From contig CAJBLW010000015.1 of NCBI GenBank assembly GCA_903953985.1, positions 1-8,135 on the forward strand: 8,135 bases of DNA, in the 5' to 3' direction. The notes beneath the pieces are model-generated. The model worked only from the letters and a program-made list of their open reading frames with translations, had not been told where the DNA came from and did no database searches. The stretch is from an uncultured Burkholderiales bacterium (GTDB lineage: Bacteria; Pseudomonadota; Gammaproteobacteria; Burkholderiales; Burkholderiaceae_C). Of this stretch, positions 1 through 6,247 are shown in pieces (position 1 is the first letter of the stretch; the number at the start of each line of letters is the position of its first letter). The position numbers were made by a program, and so were the translations under genes.

Positions 1-527
1 AAGCGGAATTGGGCATCAAGTCACACCACCGCGTGGGCCGCTTCTCGGATGTCAGTAAAAGCAAGGCCTACCACGACCGGATCGAAGCCATCAACTTCTC
101 ATTGGCGCATGACGATGGACAGTCCAACCGCGATCTGGAATCGGCCGATGTGATTTTGGTGGGTGTCAGCCGCAGCGGCAAAACCCCCACCAGCCTTTAT
201 TTGGCCATGCAGCACGGCTTGAAAGCGGCCAACTACCCCTTGATCCCGGAGGACTTTGAGCGCAAACAGCTACCGCCCGCGCTGATGCCACATCGCTCGA
301 AAATCTTTGGCCTGAGCATTCAGCCGGAGCGTCTGTCAGAAATCCGCACGGAGCGCCGCCCCAACTCGCGTTACGCCAGCCTTGAAAACTGCCGCATGGA
401 AGTCTCTGAAGGTGAAGCCATGATGCGCAGATCAGGCATCCGTTGGCTGTCAACCACGACAAAGTCCATCGAAGAAATCGCCACCACGATCTTGCAAGAG
501 ATCAAGCCGGACCGGCTGGTCTATTAA
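1..527 (+). CDS. ppsR: Phosphoenolpyruvate synthetase regulatory protein (kinase/phosphorylase), 5'-truncated by window edge
   Basis: This is the C-terminal part (about 175 residues) of a DUF299-family protein. Family members are usually about 270 residues, so roughly 100 N-terminal residues lie outside the window. The frame is open to the left edge. The TTG at position 9 is an internal Leu codon, not a start. The family P-loop GVSRSGKT is encoded at 162-185 and is preceded by the conserved stretch RIEAINFSLAHDDG (81-122). The protein ends LVY-TAA. Known for the family: a bifunctional cytosolic enzyme that inactivates PEP synthetase (PpsA) by ADP-dependent phosphorylation of an active-site Thr and reactivates it by Pi-dependent dephosphorylation, linking gluconeogenic flux to energy state. 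It converges on glmM with a 102-bp gap. ppsA is not in the window, so the pairing with PEP synthetase rests on family knowledge only. Confidence 0.93.
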   Translation, partial: AELGIKSHHRVGRFSDVSKSKAYHDRIEAINFSLAHDDGQSNRDLESADVILVGVSRSGKTPTSLYLAMQHGLKAANYPLIPEDFERKQLPPALMPHRSKIFGLSIQPERLSEIRTERRPNSRYASLENCRMEVSEGEAMMRRSGIRWLSTTTKSIEEIATTILQEIKPDRLVY

Positions 528-629
528 AGAAGACGCCCCCATGGACCTTGGACATGCCCCACCATACGGTTGGAGCGTGCACCTCTAGGTTAGCTCAAGC
601 AACTGAAGATCTGAACAACTCAGGAGTCG
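528..629. other. Convergent intergenic gap ppsR / glmM
   Basis: This 102-bp gap lies between two converging stop codons. I looked for a GC-rich hairpin followed by a T-tract in either direction and found none. The only inverted repeats are short, such as ACCT-CT-AGGT near 580-589, and are not convincing. Termination here may be Rho-dependent, or transcripts may overlap. Confidence 0.5.
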
Positions 630-1958
630 TCATGCCAGAGTGGCCGCAATCCGTTCAGCGCATTGACGCGCTTGCAACACATCGCGCGCCTCGACCATGA
701 CGCGGACCAAGGGCTCGGTGCCGCTGGCACGAATCAAAACACGCCCGGAATCGCCCAACTCGGTCTCAACCGCTTGTTTGGCCACCCACAAAGGGGCGTG
801 ACCTTGCCAATCAAAACCAGGCGGCAGGCGAACATTGATCAAGGTTTGCGGAAATAGACTGACGCCTTCGAGCAGTTGCGCCATGGTCTGGCCGCTGCCC
901 ACACAAGCTTGCAGCACTTGCAAAGCACTGACCAGACCATCACCCGTGGTGTGCTTGTCCAAGGCCAGCAAATGGCCCGAGCCTTCACCACCGAGCAACC
1001 AGCCTTTGTCGTGCAAGACCTCCAACACGTAGCGGTCTCCCACTTTGGCCCGCACAAATTGAACGCCACGCTTTTGGAGGGCAATCTCTACCGCCAGATT
1101 GGTCATCAAGGTGCCCACGGCACCGGGCACAGCCTCGTCCCGGGCCAAACGGTCAGCGACCATCAGGTACAACAATTCATCGCCATTGAACAAGCGCCCT
1201 GATGCATCCACCAACTGAAGGCGGTCTGCATCGCCATCGAGGGCCACGCCGTAATCGGCCCGGTGGTCCTTCACGGCCTGCACCAGTGCCTCGGGGTGAG
1301 TCGCCCCTAAGTCCTTGTTGATGTTCAGACCATCGGGTGAGCAGCCAATGGCTACCACCTCTGCGCCCAATTCGTGGAAGACCTTGGGCGCGATCTGGTA
1401 GGCCGCTCCGTGGGCGGCGTCCACCACGATCTTCAGGCCCTTGAGGGTCAGGTCGTTGGGGAACGTGCTTTTACAAAATTCGATGTAACGGCCCGCCGCA
1501 TCGTTCAAGCGTCGGGTCTTGCCGAGGGCAGCCGAATCCACCCAAACTGGGTCCTCCAGCAACCTGGCCTCCACCGTTTCTTCCCAGACGTCAGACAATT
1601 TCTGACCTTGAGCGCTGAAAAATTTGATCCCGTTGTCGGCAAACGGATTGTGGCTGGCACTGATCACCACCCCCAAGGAAGCGCGCTGCGCTCGGGTCAG
1701 GTAAGCCACAGCGGGCGTCGGTACAGGACCGAGCAAGACCACGTCCACCCCTGCCGAGTTGAAGCCCGACTCCAGAGCACTTTCAAGCATGTACCCGGAA
1801 ATTCGGGTGTCTTTGCCGATCAAAACCACTGGATGGGGTTCTTGAGTCTTCAAGACACGGCCGACCGCGTGAGCCAAGCGCAAGATGAAGTCGGGGGTAA
1901 TGGGGCTTTGACCCACAGTGCCGCGAATACCGTCTGTCCCGAAATAACGACGCGCCAT
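630..1958 (-). CDS. glmM: Phosphoglucosamine mutase
   Basis: This 442-residue protein has the usual full length for GlmM (about 445). It converts glucosamine-6-phosphate to glucosamine-1-phosphate in the cytosol, the step before GlmU on the path to UDP-GlcNAc for peptidoglycan and LPS. Visible motifs: N-terminal RRYFGTDGIRG; active-site ISASHNPFADNG with phosphoserine Ser102; metal-binding DGDADR at 241-246; sugar-binding GGEGSGH at 323-329; C-terminal phosphate-binding RASGTEPLVRVM at 410-421. The start is ATG at 1958, with AAGGA seven bases upstream. It follows folP by 84 bp on the same strand, as in E. coli, and is probably read from folP. A weak promoter-like pair in the gap would leave too short a leader to be convincing. 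Family members are activated by phosphorylation of the active-site Ser. No odd features seen. Confidence 0.97.
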   Translation of the reverse strand: MARRYFGTDGIRGTVGQSPITPDFILRLAHAVGRVLKTQEPHPVVLIGKDTRISGYMLESALESGFNSAGVDVVLLGPVPTPAVAYLTRAQRASLGVVISASHNPFADNGIKFFSAQGQKLSDVWEETVEARLLEDPVWVDSAALGKTRRLNDAAGRYIEFCKSTFPNDLTLKGLKIVVDAAHGAAYQIAPKVFHELGAEVVAIGCSPDGLNINKDLGATHPEALVQAVKDHRADYGVALDGDADRLQLVDASGRLFNGDELLYLMVADRLARDEAVPGAVGTLMTNLAVEIALQKRGVQFVRAKVGDRYVLEVLHDKGWLLGGEGSGHLLALDKHTTGDGLVSALQVLQACVGSGQTMAQLLEGVSLFPQTLINVRLPPGFDWQGHAPLWVAKQAVETELGDSGRVLIRASGTEPLVRVMVEARDVLQARQCAERIAATLA

Positions 1959-2042
1959 GAATTCATCCTTTTTTTATAATGAGTTGTCTGATTTTATCGG
2001 TCCAGGCCAGCAAAAACATTGACACACATTGAGTGCCAGCGC
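1959..2042. other. folP-glmM spacer with small inverted and direct repeats
   Basis: The 84-bp spacer holds the glmM ribosome site (AAGGA, 1966-1970). A small inverted repeat, ATTGAG (2028-2033) with CTCAAT (2042-2047), straddles the folP stop. In the minus-strand transcript it is followed about ten bases later by a run of five U. That is too far and too weak to call a terminator. A direct repeat ACATTGA occurs at 2017-2023 and 2026-2032. On the plus strand 1975-1980 reads TATAAT, but no -35 or plus-strand gene goes with it. I infer read-through from folP into glmM. Confidence 0.35.
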
Positions 2043-2897
2043 TCAATTTTCAGCTGCGACTGCTTGGACGGCCTGCCAGACTTTCAATGCGTCCACCGTG
2101 GCCTTGACATCGTGCACGCGAATCAGGCGAGCACCTCGTTCAACGGCCAGTAAAGCCGCAGCCACACTGGCCGATAAGCGTTCAGAGGGCTGGGGAATGA
2201 CGCCATCTTGGTTCAGCACGGCCCCCAAGGACGACTTTCGCGACCATGCTGACATGATGGGACGTCCTTCCAGCATCAATTCCGCTTGGTGGGCCAGCAA
2301 TTGGAAGTTTTGCTTCACCGTTTTGCCAAACCCAATGCCTGGATCAAGCACCAAACGGACTGCATCAACGCCCTGGTCCAAGAGACTTTGCATACGCGCT
2401 TGCAAAAACAGTTTGACATCGGAAACGACGTCGCCGCTCATGGTGTCCAGTTGCATGGTCTGCGGGTCACGGTGCATGTGCATCAAGCACACGCCGCACG
2501 AGGGATGGGCCGCGACCACGCGCTCGGCACCTGGCTGACGCAAAGCCCAGATGTCGTTAACGATGTCTACCCCTAAATCCAGAACCGCCTGCATCACCTC
2601 AGGCTTGTAAGTATCCACCGATATTGGAACCTGCCAGCGCACGGCTTCCCGCAAAAATGGCATCAAACGCGCCAACTCGTCCTCCAGCGGTACCGCTTGG
2701 GCACCAGGTCGGGTCGACTCCGCCCCGACGTCCAGAATGCCTGCACCTTCGCGCAACAACCGCTGAGCATGTTGCAAGGCCAGTGAGCCTTGCGCATGCT
2801 GCCCAGCATCAGAAAAAGAGTCCGGGGTCAAGTTGACGATGCCCATGACCCAAGGGCGAGTGAGGTCCAGATTAAAACGTGTAGTTTGCCAACGCAT
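2043..2897 (-). CDS. folP: Dihydropteroate synthase
   Basis: This 284-residue TIM-barrel enzyme condenses 6-hydroxymethyl-7,8-dihydropterin pyrophosphate with p-aminobenzoate to give dihydropteroate in folate synthesis. It is the target of sulfonamides. Motifs: MGIVNLTPDSFSD (18-30); DVGAESTRPGA (56-66); SVDTYK (93-98); VNDIWA (113-118); LDPGIGFGKT (184-193); SRKSSLG (219-225), with Lys221 the usual substrate-binding Lys; and RVHD (260-263). Phe28, Thr62 and Pro64, where chromosomal sulfonamide resistance commonly arises, are the usual residues, and I see no insertion like those of Sul proteins. I chose ATG 2897 because the homologous N-terminus begins there (MRWQTTRF), with GGAAAG about 11 bases upstream. 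An in-frame GTG at 2939 would run back to the edge of the ftsH terminator with no ribosome site. It lies between ftsH and glmM, as in E. coli. The Trp in AWSRK is slightly unusual but lies beside, not in, the key residues. Confidence 0.96.
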   Translation of the reverse strand: MRWQTTRFNLDLTRPWVMGIVNLTPDSFSDAGQHAQGSLALQHAQRLLREGAGILDVGAESTRPGAQAVPLEDELARLMPFLREAVRWQVPISVDTYKPEVMQAVLDLGVDIVNDIWALRQPGAERVVAAHPSCGVCLMHMHRDPQTMQLDTMSGDVVSDVKLFLQARMQSLLDQGVDAVRLVLDPGIGFGKTVKQNFQLLAHQAELMLEGRPIMSAWSRKSSLGAVLNQDGVIPQPSERLSASVAAALLAVERGARLIRVHDVKATVDALKVWQAVQAVAAEN

Positions 2898-2941
2898 ACA
2901 ACAAAGGACTTTCCAAAAAACCCAACTAGGGGGCGCCACGG

Positions 2942-2965
2942 AAAACGGGGCCCGAAGGCCCCGTT
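2942..2965 (-). terminator. Intrinsic terminator/attenuator after ftsH, UUCG tetraloop
   Basis: A perfect 9-bp stem is formed by 2944-2952 (AACGGGGCC) and 2957-2965 (GGCCCCGTT). Read on the minus strand the loop is TTCG closed by C-G, the exceptionally stable cUUCGg tetraloop. A run of four T (2942-2945) follows in the transcript. It starts 24 bases after the ftsH stop and ends about 45 bases before the folP ATG. The short U-run suggests partial termination, or a 3'-end stabiliser for the ftsH message. Confidence 0.8.
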
Positions 2966-2989
2966 ATCTGATTGGCATCACCCACCCGC

Positions 2990-4906
2990 TCAGGCCGCCG
3001 TTGTGGCAGGCTCAGGTTGAACGACCGACGAACCACCGTCGCTGTTGCCACCCGATGGGGGTGTGCGTGGTGTCCAGTCCTTTGGAGGCAATGGATCACG
3101 GCCGGCCATGATGTCGGCAATCTGATCTTTGTCGATGGTTTCCCACTCGAGCAAGGCTTTGGCCATGGCGTGCATCTGGGCGCTGTGTTCCTCAATCAAA
3201 CGACGGGCCAAGCTGTACTGCTCGTCGATGATGCGGCGCACCTCCAAGTCCACCTTTTGCATGGTGGCTTCGCTCATGTTGGTGGTCTTGGTGACCGAGC
3301 GGCCAAGAAACACTTCCCCCTCGTTTTCAGCATAAACCATGGGGCCCAAGGCATCGGTCATACCGTAACGCATGACCATGTCGCGGGCAATGGATGTGGC
3401 ACGTTCGAAATCGTTGCTGGCACCCGTGGTCATCTGATTCATGAATACTTCTTCGGCAATGCGCCCACCAAACAGCATGCTGATCTGGTTGAGCATGAAC
3501 TCTTTGTCAAAGCTGTAACGGTCTTTTTCGGGCAAGCTCATCGTCACGCCAAGGGCTCGTCCGCGTGGAATGATGGTGACCTTGTGCACGGGATCGCATT
3601 TAGGCAGAAGATTACCGATGAGAGCGTGACCTGCTTCATGATAAGCCGTGTTGCGCCGCTCTTCCTCAGGCATGACCATGCTCTTGCGCTCGGGGCCCAT
3701 CAGGATCTTGTCCTTGGCTTTTTCGAAGTCAACCATCTCCACCACGCGAGCGTTGCGACGTGCCGCCATCAAGGCCGCTTCGTTGCAAAGGTTAGCCAAA
3801 TCAGCACCGCTCATGCCGGGCGTACCTCGGGCGATCACGGCCGCGTTCACGTCTTGACCAATTGGCACTTTGCGCATGTGCACATTCAGGATTTGCTCGC
3901 GACCGCGGATGTCGGGCAAGGTCACATAGACCTGACGGTCAAAACGGCCGGGGCGCAACAGGGCAGCGTCCAGAATGTCCGGACGGTTGGTGGCCGCCAC
4001 GACGATCACACCCAAATTGGTTTCAAAGCCATCCATCTCGACCAGCATCTGGTTGAGGGTTTGCTCACGCTCGTCGTTGCCGCCGCCCAGGCCTGCGCCA
4101 CGCTGGCGACCGACCGCATCAATTTCGTCAATAAAAATGATGCAAGGAGCGTTCTTTTTGGCGTTTTCGAACATGTCGCGAACACGGGAAGCACCCACAC
4201 CCACAAACATCTCAACAAAATCAGAACCCGAAATGCTGAAAAACGGCACTTTGGCTTCGCCTGCGATACTTTTGGCCAGCAGTGTTTTACCTGTTCCAGG
4301 AGGCCCCACCAACAACAAACCGCGAGGAATTCGACCGCCCAATTTTTGGAAACGTTGAGGGTCTTTGAGGAAGTCGACCACCTCTTTGACTTCTTCCTTG
4401 GCTTCATCACAACCAGCCACGTCCGCAAAAGTGGTGTTGTTGTTGTTTTCGTCCATCATGCGGGCCTTGGATTTACCAAAACTGAACGCCCCGCCTTTGC
4501 CACCCCCTTGCATTTGGCGCATGAAATAGACCCAAACGCCAATCAGCAAGAGCATGGGGCCCCAGCTGACCAGCAAGGTCATGAGCAAAGAGCCCTCCTC
4601 GCGGGGCTTGACATCGAATTTGATGCCACTGCTGATCAAATCACCCACCAGACCGCGGTCCAAGTAAGTGGCAGTGGTTTTGATGCGACGGTCATCGACC
4701 GTGACAGCGAGGATTTCAGTGCCGCCAGGGCTTTCAGAAATCGTGGCGCTCTTGATCCGGTTGCTGCGCACCTCTTCCAAAAAATCAGAATAACCAATGG
4801 CATTCGCGCCGGCGACACCACGGTTGTCAAATTGCTTGAACAAGGTGAAGAGCACCATGGCAATCACCATCCAGACGGCAATTTTGGAAAACCAAGGGTT
4901 ATTCAA
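2990..4906 (-). CDS. ftsH: ATP-dependent zinc metalloprotease FtsH, UUG start
   Basis: This 638-residue inner-membrane AAA+ protease degrades misassembled membrane proteins and short-lived regulators; in E. coli these include sigma32 and LpxC. Order: TM1 about 8-27; periplasmic region to about 105; TM2 about 106-129; AAA+ module with Walker A GPPGTGKT 201-208, pore motif FVG 234-236, Walker B Asp260-Glu261, and the second region of homology with arginine fingers Arg318 and Arg321; M41 protease site HEAGH 423-427, with Asp499 the probable third zinc ligand. The C-terminus is Pro/Ser/Gly-rich. There is no ATG near the start. TTG at 4906 gives LNNPWFSKIAVW, which fits family N-termini, and has GGAG six bases upstream. 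TTG at 4918 is also open but has no ribosome site, and its own bases would be part of that GGAG. It follows rlmE, as in E. coli. Confidence 0.97.
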   Translation of the reverse strand: MNNPWFSKIAVWMVIAMVLFTLFKQFDNRGVAGANAIGYSDFLEEVRSNRIKSATISESPGGTEILAVTVDDRRIKTTATYLDRGLVGDLISSGIKFDVKPREEGSLLMTLLVSWGPMLLLIGVWVYFMRQMQGGGKGGAFSFGKSKARMMDENNNNTTFADVAGCDEAKEEVKEVVDFLKDPQRFQKLGGRIPRGLLLVGPPGTGKTLLAKSIAGEAKVPFFSISGSDFVEMFVGVGASRVRDMFENAKKNAPCIIFIDEIDAVGRQRGAGLGGGNDEREQTLNQMLVEMDGFETNLGVIVVAATNRPDILDAALLRPGRFDRQVYVTLPDIRGREQILNVHMRKVPIGQDVNAAVIARGTPGMSGADLANLCNEAALMAARRNARVVEMVDFEKAKDKILMGPERKSMVMPEEERRNTAYHEAGHALIGNLLPKCDPVHKVTIIPRGRALGVTMSLPEKDRYSFDKEFMLNQISMLFGGRIAEEVFMNQMTTGASNDFERATSIARDMVMRYGMTDALGPMVYAENEGEVFLGRSVTKTTNMSEATMQKVDLEVRRIIDEQYSLARRLIEEHSAQMHAMAKALLEWETIDKDQIADIMAGRDPLPPKDWTPRTPPSGGNSDGGSSVVQPEPATTAA

Positions 4907-4912
4907 GAGAGA

Positions 4913-4916
4913 CTCC
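4913..4916 (-). promoter_or_regulatory. Ribosome binding site that decides the ftsH start
   Basis: On the minus strand GGAG (4916 to 4913) stands six bases before TTG 4906, which is ideal spacing. It overlaps the competing TTG at 4918-4916, whose own upstream sequence is T-rich with no purine-rich site. This favours the 638-residue product. Confidence 0.7.
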
Positions 4917-4939
4917 AATCGAAAAAATTGACTTTCACT

Positions 4940-4967
4940 ATTCTAGGCCTGCCAGAAGCCTTGGCTA
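4940..4967 (-). promoter_or_regulatory. Candidate sigma70-type promoter for ftsH
   Basis: Reading the minus strand, TAGCCA (4967-4962, 4/6 match to TTGACA) is followed after 16 bp by TAGAAT (4945-4940, 5/6 match to TATAAT). Transcription would begin near 4933 and leave a leader of about 27 bases containing the GGAG site. I looked for a heat-shock (sigma32-like) promoter in the same spacer and saw no good match. Prediction by eye only. Confidence 0.35.
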
Positions 4968-5011
4968 CTCTTTCCAGAGGTTTGGCCCTCTAAAAGCTGG
5001 GAATTAATACA

Positions 5012-5674
5012 TCAGGCTCCTTGAATCAGGCCCATTCCCACCAAAAAAGTCTCCGAAGATTTATCCCGGGAGGATTTGGGCTTGATCGGCTTGACCACCT
5101 TGAAGGTCTCCTTGAACATCTTGACGATCTGGCCATAGCCGCTGCCATGAAAGACCTTGACCACCAAAGCACCCTGCGGCTTCATGTGATTTTGCGCAAA
5201 CTCCACGGCCAGCTCGATCAAATGCTGGACCCGCGCCGCATCCGACGATTCGATGCCCGACAAATTGGGGGCCATGTCGGACACCACCACGTCAGCCTGC
5301 CGCCCTTGCAAGGCCGCTTCCAGCAGGGCGGACACCTCGTTTTCGCGAAAATCCCCCTGAATGAACTGCACCCCCTCCACGGGGTCCATGGGCAGAATGT
5401 CTAACGCGATGATGATGCCATTGAGTTCACCCACGGCCGCACCATCGGGTGACAAGCGGCGGCGCAGGTACTGACTCCAAGCGCCAGGGGCAGAGCCCAG
5501 GTCCACCACCAAATGGCCGGGCCGGATCAGGCCCAAGGTTTCGTCGATTTCCTTGAGTTTGTAGGCGGCACGGGCGCGGTAACCCTCTTTGAGGGCCAGC
5601 TTCACATAGGTGTCATTGACGTGGTCGTTCAACCAGGCCTTGTTGACTTTTTTACTTTTGGTTTTGACTTTCAT
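5012..5674 (-). CDS. rlmE: 23S rRNA (uridine-2'-O) methyltransferase RlmE
   Basis: This 220-residue Rossmann-fold methyltransferase (also FtsJ/RrmJ) uses SAM to methylate the 2'-O of U2552 (E. coli numbering) in the 23S rRNA A-loop, a late step of large-subunit assembly. The SAM motif is DLGSAPGAWS at 58-67. The K-D-K-E catalytic tetrad is present as Lys39 (RAAYK), Asp133 (VVSDMAPN), Lys173 (VVKVFHG) and Glu208 (SSETF). The N-terminus is Lys-rich, typical of the RNA-binding face. I chose ATG 5674, which has AAGGA nine bases upstream. An in-frame extension to 5740 would overlap the divergent yhbY and adds a non-homologous leader. It heads the minus-strand run with ftsH, and the gap to the ftsH start is 105 bp. 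It is divergent from yhbY. Confidence 0.96.
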   Translation of the reverse strand: MKVKTKSKKVNKAWLNDHVNDTYVKLALKEGYRARAAYKLKEIDETLGLIRPGHLVVDLGSAPGAWSQYLRRRLSPDGAAVGELNGIIIALDILPMDPVEGVQFIQGDFRENEVSALLEAALQGRQADVVVSDMAPNLSGIESSDAARVQHLIELAVEFAQNHMKPQGALVVKVFHGSGYGQIVKMFKETFKVVKPIKPKSSRDKSSETFLVGMGLIQGA

Positions 5675-5705
5675 TCTTTCGCGTCCTTGCGGGGATAATA
5701 CGGGG
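5675..5705. promoter_or_regulatory. 31-bp divergent rlmE/yhbY promoter with overlapping -10 elements
   Basis: The two start codons are 31 bp apart. Plus-strand GATAAT (5694-5699, 5/6 to TATAAT) overlaps minus-strand TATTAT (5700-5695, 5/6). From these the yhbY RNA would begin at about 5706, the A of its ATG, and the rlmE RNA at about 5688, leaving a 14-base leader that starts with AAGGA. Neither side has a good -35. A direct repeat CGGGGAT (5690-5696 and 5701-5707) lies 11 bp apart, one helical turn. No other room exists for promoters except inside the coding regions. Confidence 0.45.
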
Positions 5706-6179
5706 ATGCCCCAAATACAACTCACACCTGCCGAGCGCAAAGTTTTTCGCGCCGATGCCCATCACCTGGATCCGGTCGTCATGATCGGCGGCGATGGCCT
5801 GACCCCTGCCGTCGTCAAGGAAACCGAATCGGCCTTGAACGCGCATGGCCTGATCAAGATTCGCGTCCTGGGCGATGACCGTGCTGCACGTGAAGCCATG
5901 TTCGCCCAACTGGCGGACCAACTCAACGCCGCTCCCATACAACACATCGGCAAATTGTTGATCCTCTGGCGCCCTCAGCCTGAAAAGATCAAGGAAACAG
6001 ATGAAGACCGCAAAGCAGGTCCTCGTGATTTCAAAATTCTGAAATACAGCTCAAGAGGTGGTCAACGCCCTGAAGTCAAAACCGTTCGTGTGCTGGGCAA
6101 TCAACGTCTGGCCGCGGGGGGGCAAATCAAGCGGGCCAAACCCAAGCAACAATCGGTCAAAAAAGGTCGCCACGACTGA
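5706..6179 (+). CDS. yhbY: CRM-domain ribosome assembly RNA-binding protein YhbY
   Basis: This 157-residue protein has an N-terminal CRS1/YhbY (CRM) RNA-binding domain, residues about 4-92. The domain shows the GxxG loop in VMIGGDGLTP (G28-G31), the helix VVKETESALNAHGLIKIRV, and the closing strand HIGKLLILWRP. Known for the family: E. coli YhbY binds pre-50S particles and functions in large-subunit assembly. E. coli YhbY is about 97 residues; here a further 65 residues or so follow, rich in Lys, Arg and Gln and ending KKGRHD, probably disordered and RNA-contacting. I chose ATG 5706 because homology begins there; upstream frame to 5610 is antisense to rlmE. No clear Shine-Dalgarno: GGGG at 5691-5694 is 11 bases away. 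It is divergent from rlmE and convergent on greA, the E. coli arrangement. Confidence 0.92.
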   Translation: MPQIQLTPAERKVFRADAHHLDPVVMIGGDGLTPAVVKETESALNAHGLIKIRVLGDDRAAREAMFAQLADQLNAAPIQHIGKLLILWRPQPEKIKETDEDRKAGPRDFKILKYSSRGGQRPEVKTVRVLGNQRLAAGGQIKRAKPKQQSVKKGRHD

Positions 6180-6215
6180 GGGACATACTGCCCAAATCGG
6201 GCTGGCACAGCGAAC

Positions 6216-6245
6216 ACAGGCCGTTAGACAACGGCCTGTTTTTTT
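6216..6245 (+). terminator. Strong intrinsic terminator of yhbY
   Basis: A perfect 10-bp stem joins 6216-6225 (ACAGGCCGTT) to 6230-6239 (AACGGCCTGT) with loop AGAC, followed by seven T (6239-6245). It begins 36 bases after the yhbY stop and ends three bases before the greA stop codon. In the greA (minus) direction the same stem forms but lacks a proper U-tract, so it serves mainly yhbY and may end greA weakly. Confidence 0.9.
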
Positions 6246-6247
6246 CT

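Noticed and set aside
1374..1979. A 201-codon plus-strand frame over the 5' half of glmM
   Set aside because: It is antisense shadow of glmM with no ribosome site or family motif.
1975..1980. Perfect TATAAT on the plus strand upstream of glmM
   Set aside because: It has no -35 partner and no plus-strand gene downstream. It is probably a by-product of the A/T-rich glmM leader.
2043..2897. folP as a mobile sulfonamide-resistance (sul) gene
   Set aside because: It sits in the conserved ftsH-glmM context, has the usual Phe28/Thr62/Pro64, and shows no Sul-type insertion or flanking mobile element.
2898..2939. GTG start at 2939 for folP
   Set aside because: It adds 14 residues without family similarity, has no ribosome site, and starts two bases after the ftsH terminator stem and U-run.
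4976..4991. Inverted repeat AGAGG/CCTCT between rlmE and ftsH as an rlmE terminator
   Set aside because: The stem is only five bp and no U-tract follows in the minus-strand transcript.
2972..4993. A 673-codon open frame on the plus strand covering the whole of ftsH
   Set aside because: It is antisense to an unmistakable FtsH. Its composition (many His, Gln and Thr runs) is that of a complementary-strand shadow, it has no recognisable domain, and its length follows from codon bias on the other strand.
5610..5705. N-terminal extension of yhbY with a hydrophobic, signal-like stretch
   Set aside because: The stretch is the complement of the Lys-rich start of rlmE. YhbY homology begins exactly at ATG 5706, and a cytosolic RNA-binding protein should have no signal segment.
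5675..5740. Longer rlmE start at 5740
   Set aside because: It would overlap the divergent yhbY start and promoter. ATG 5674 has a good AAGGA and matches the Lys-rich RlmE N-terminus.
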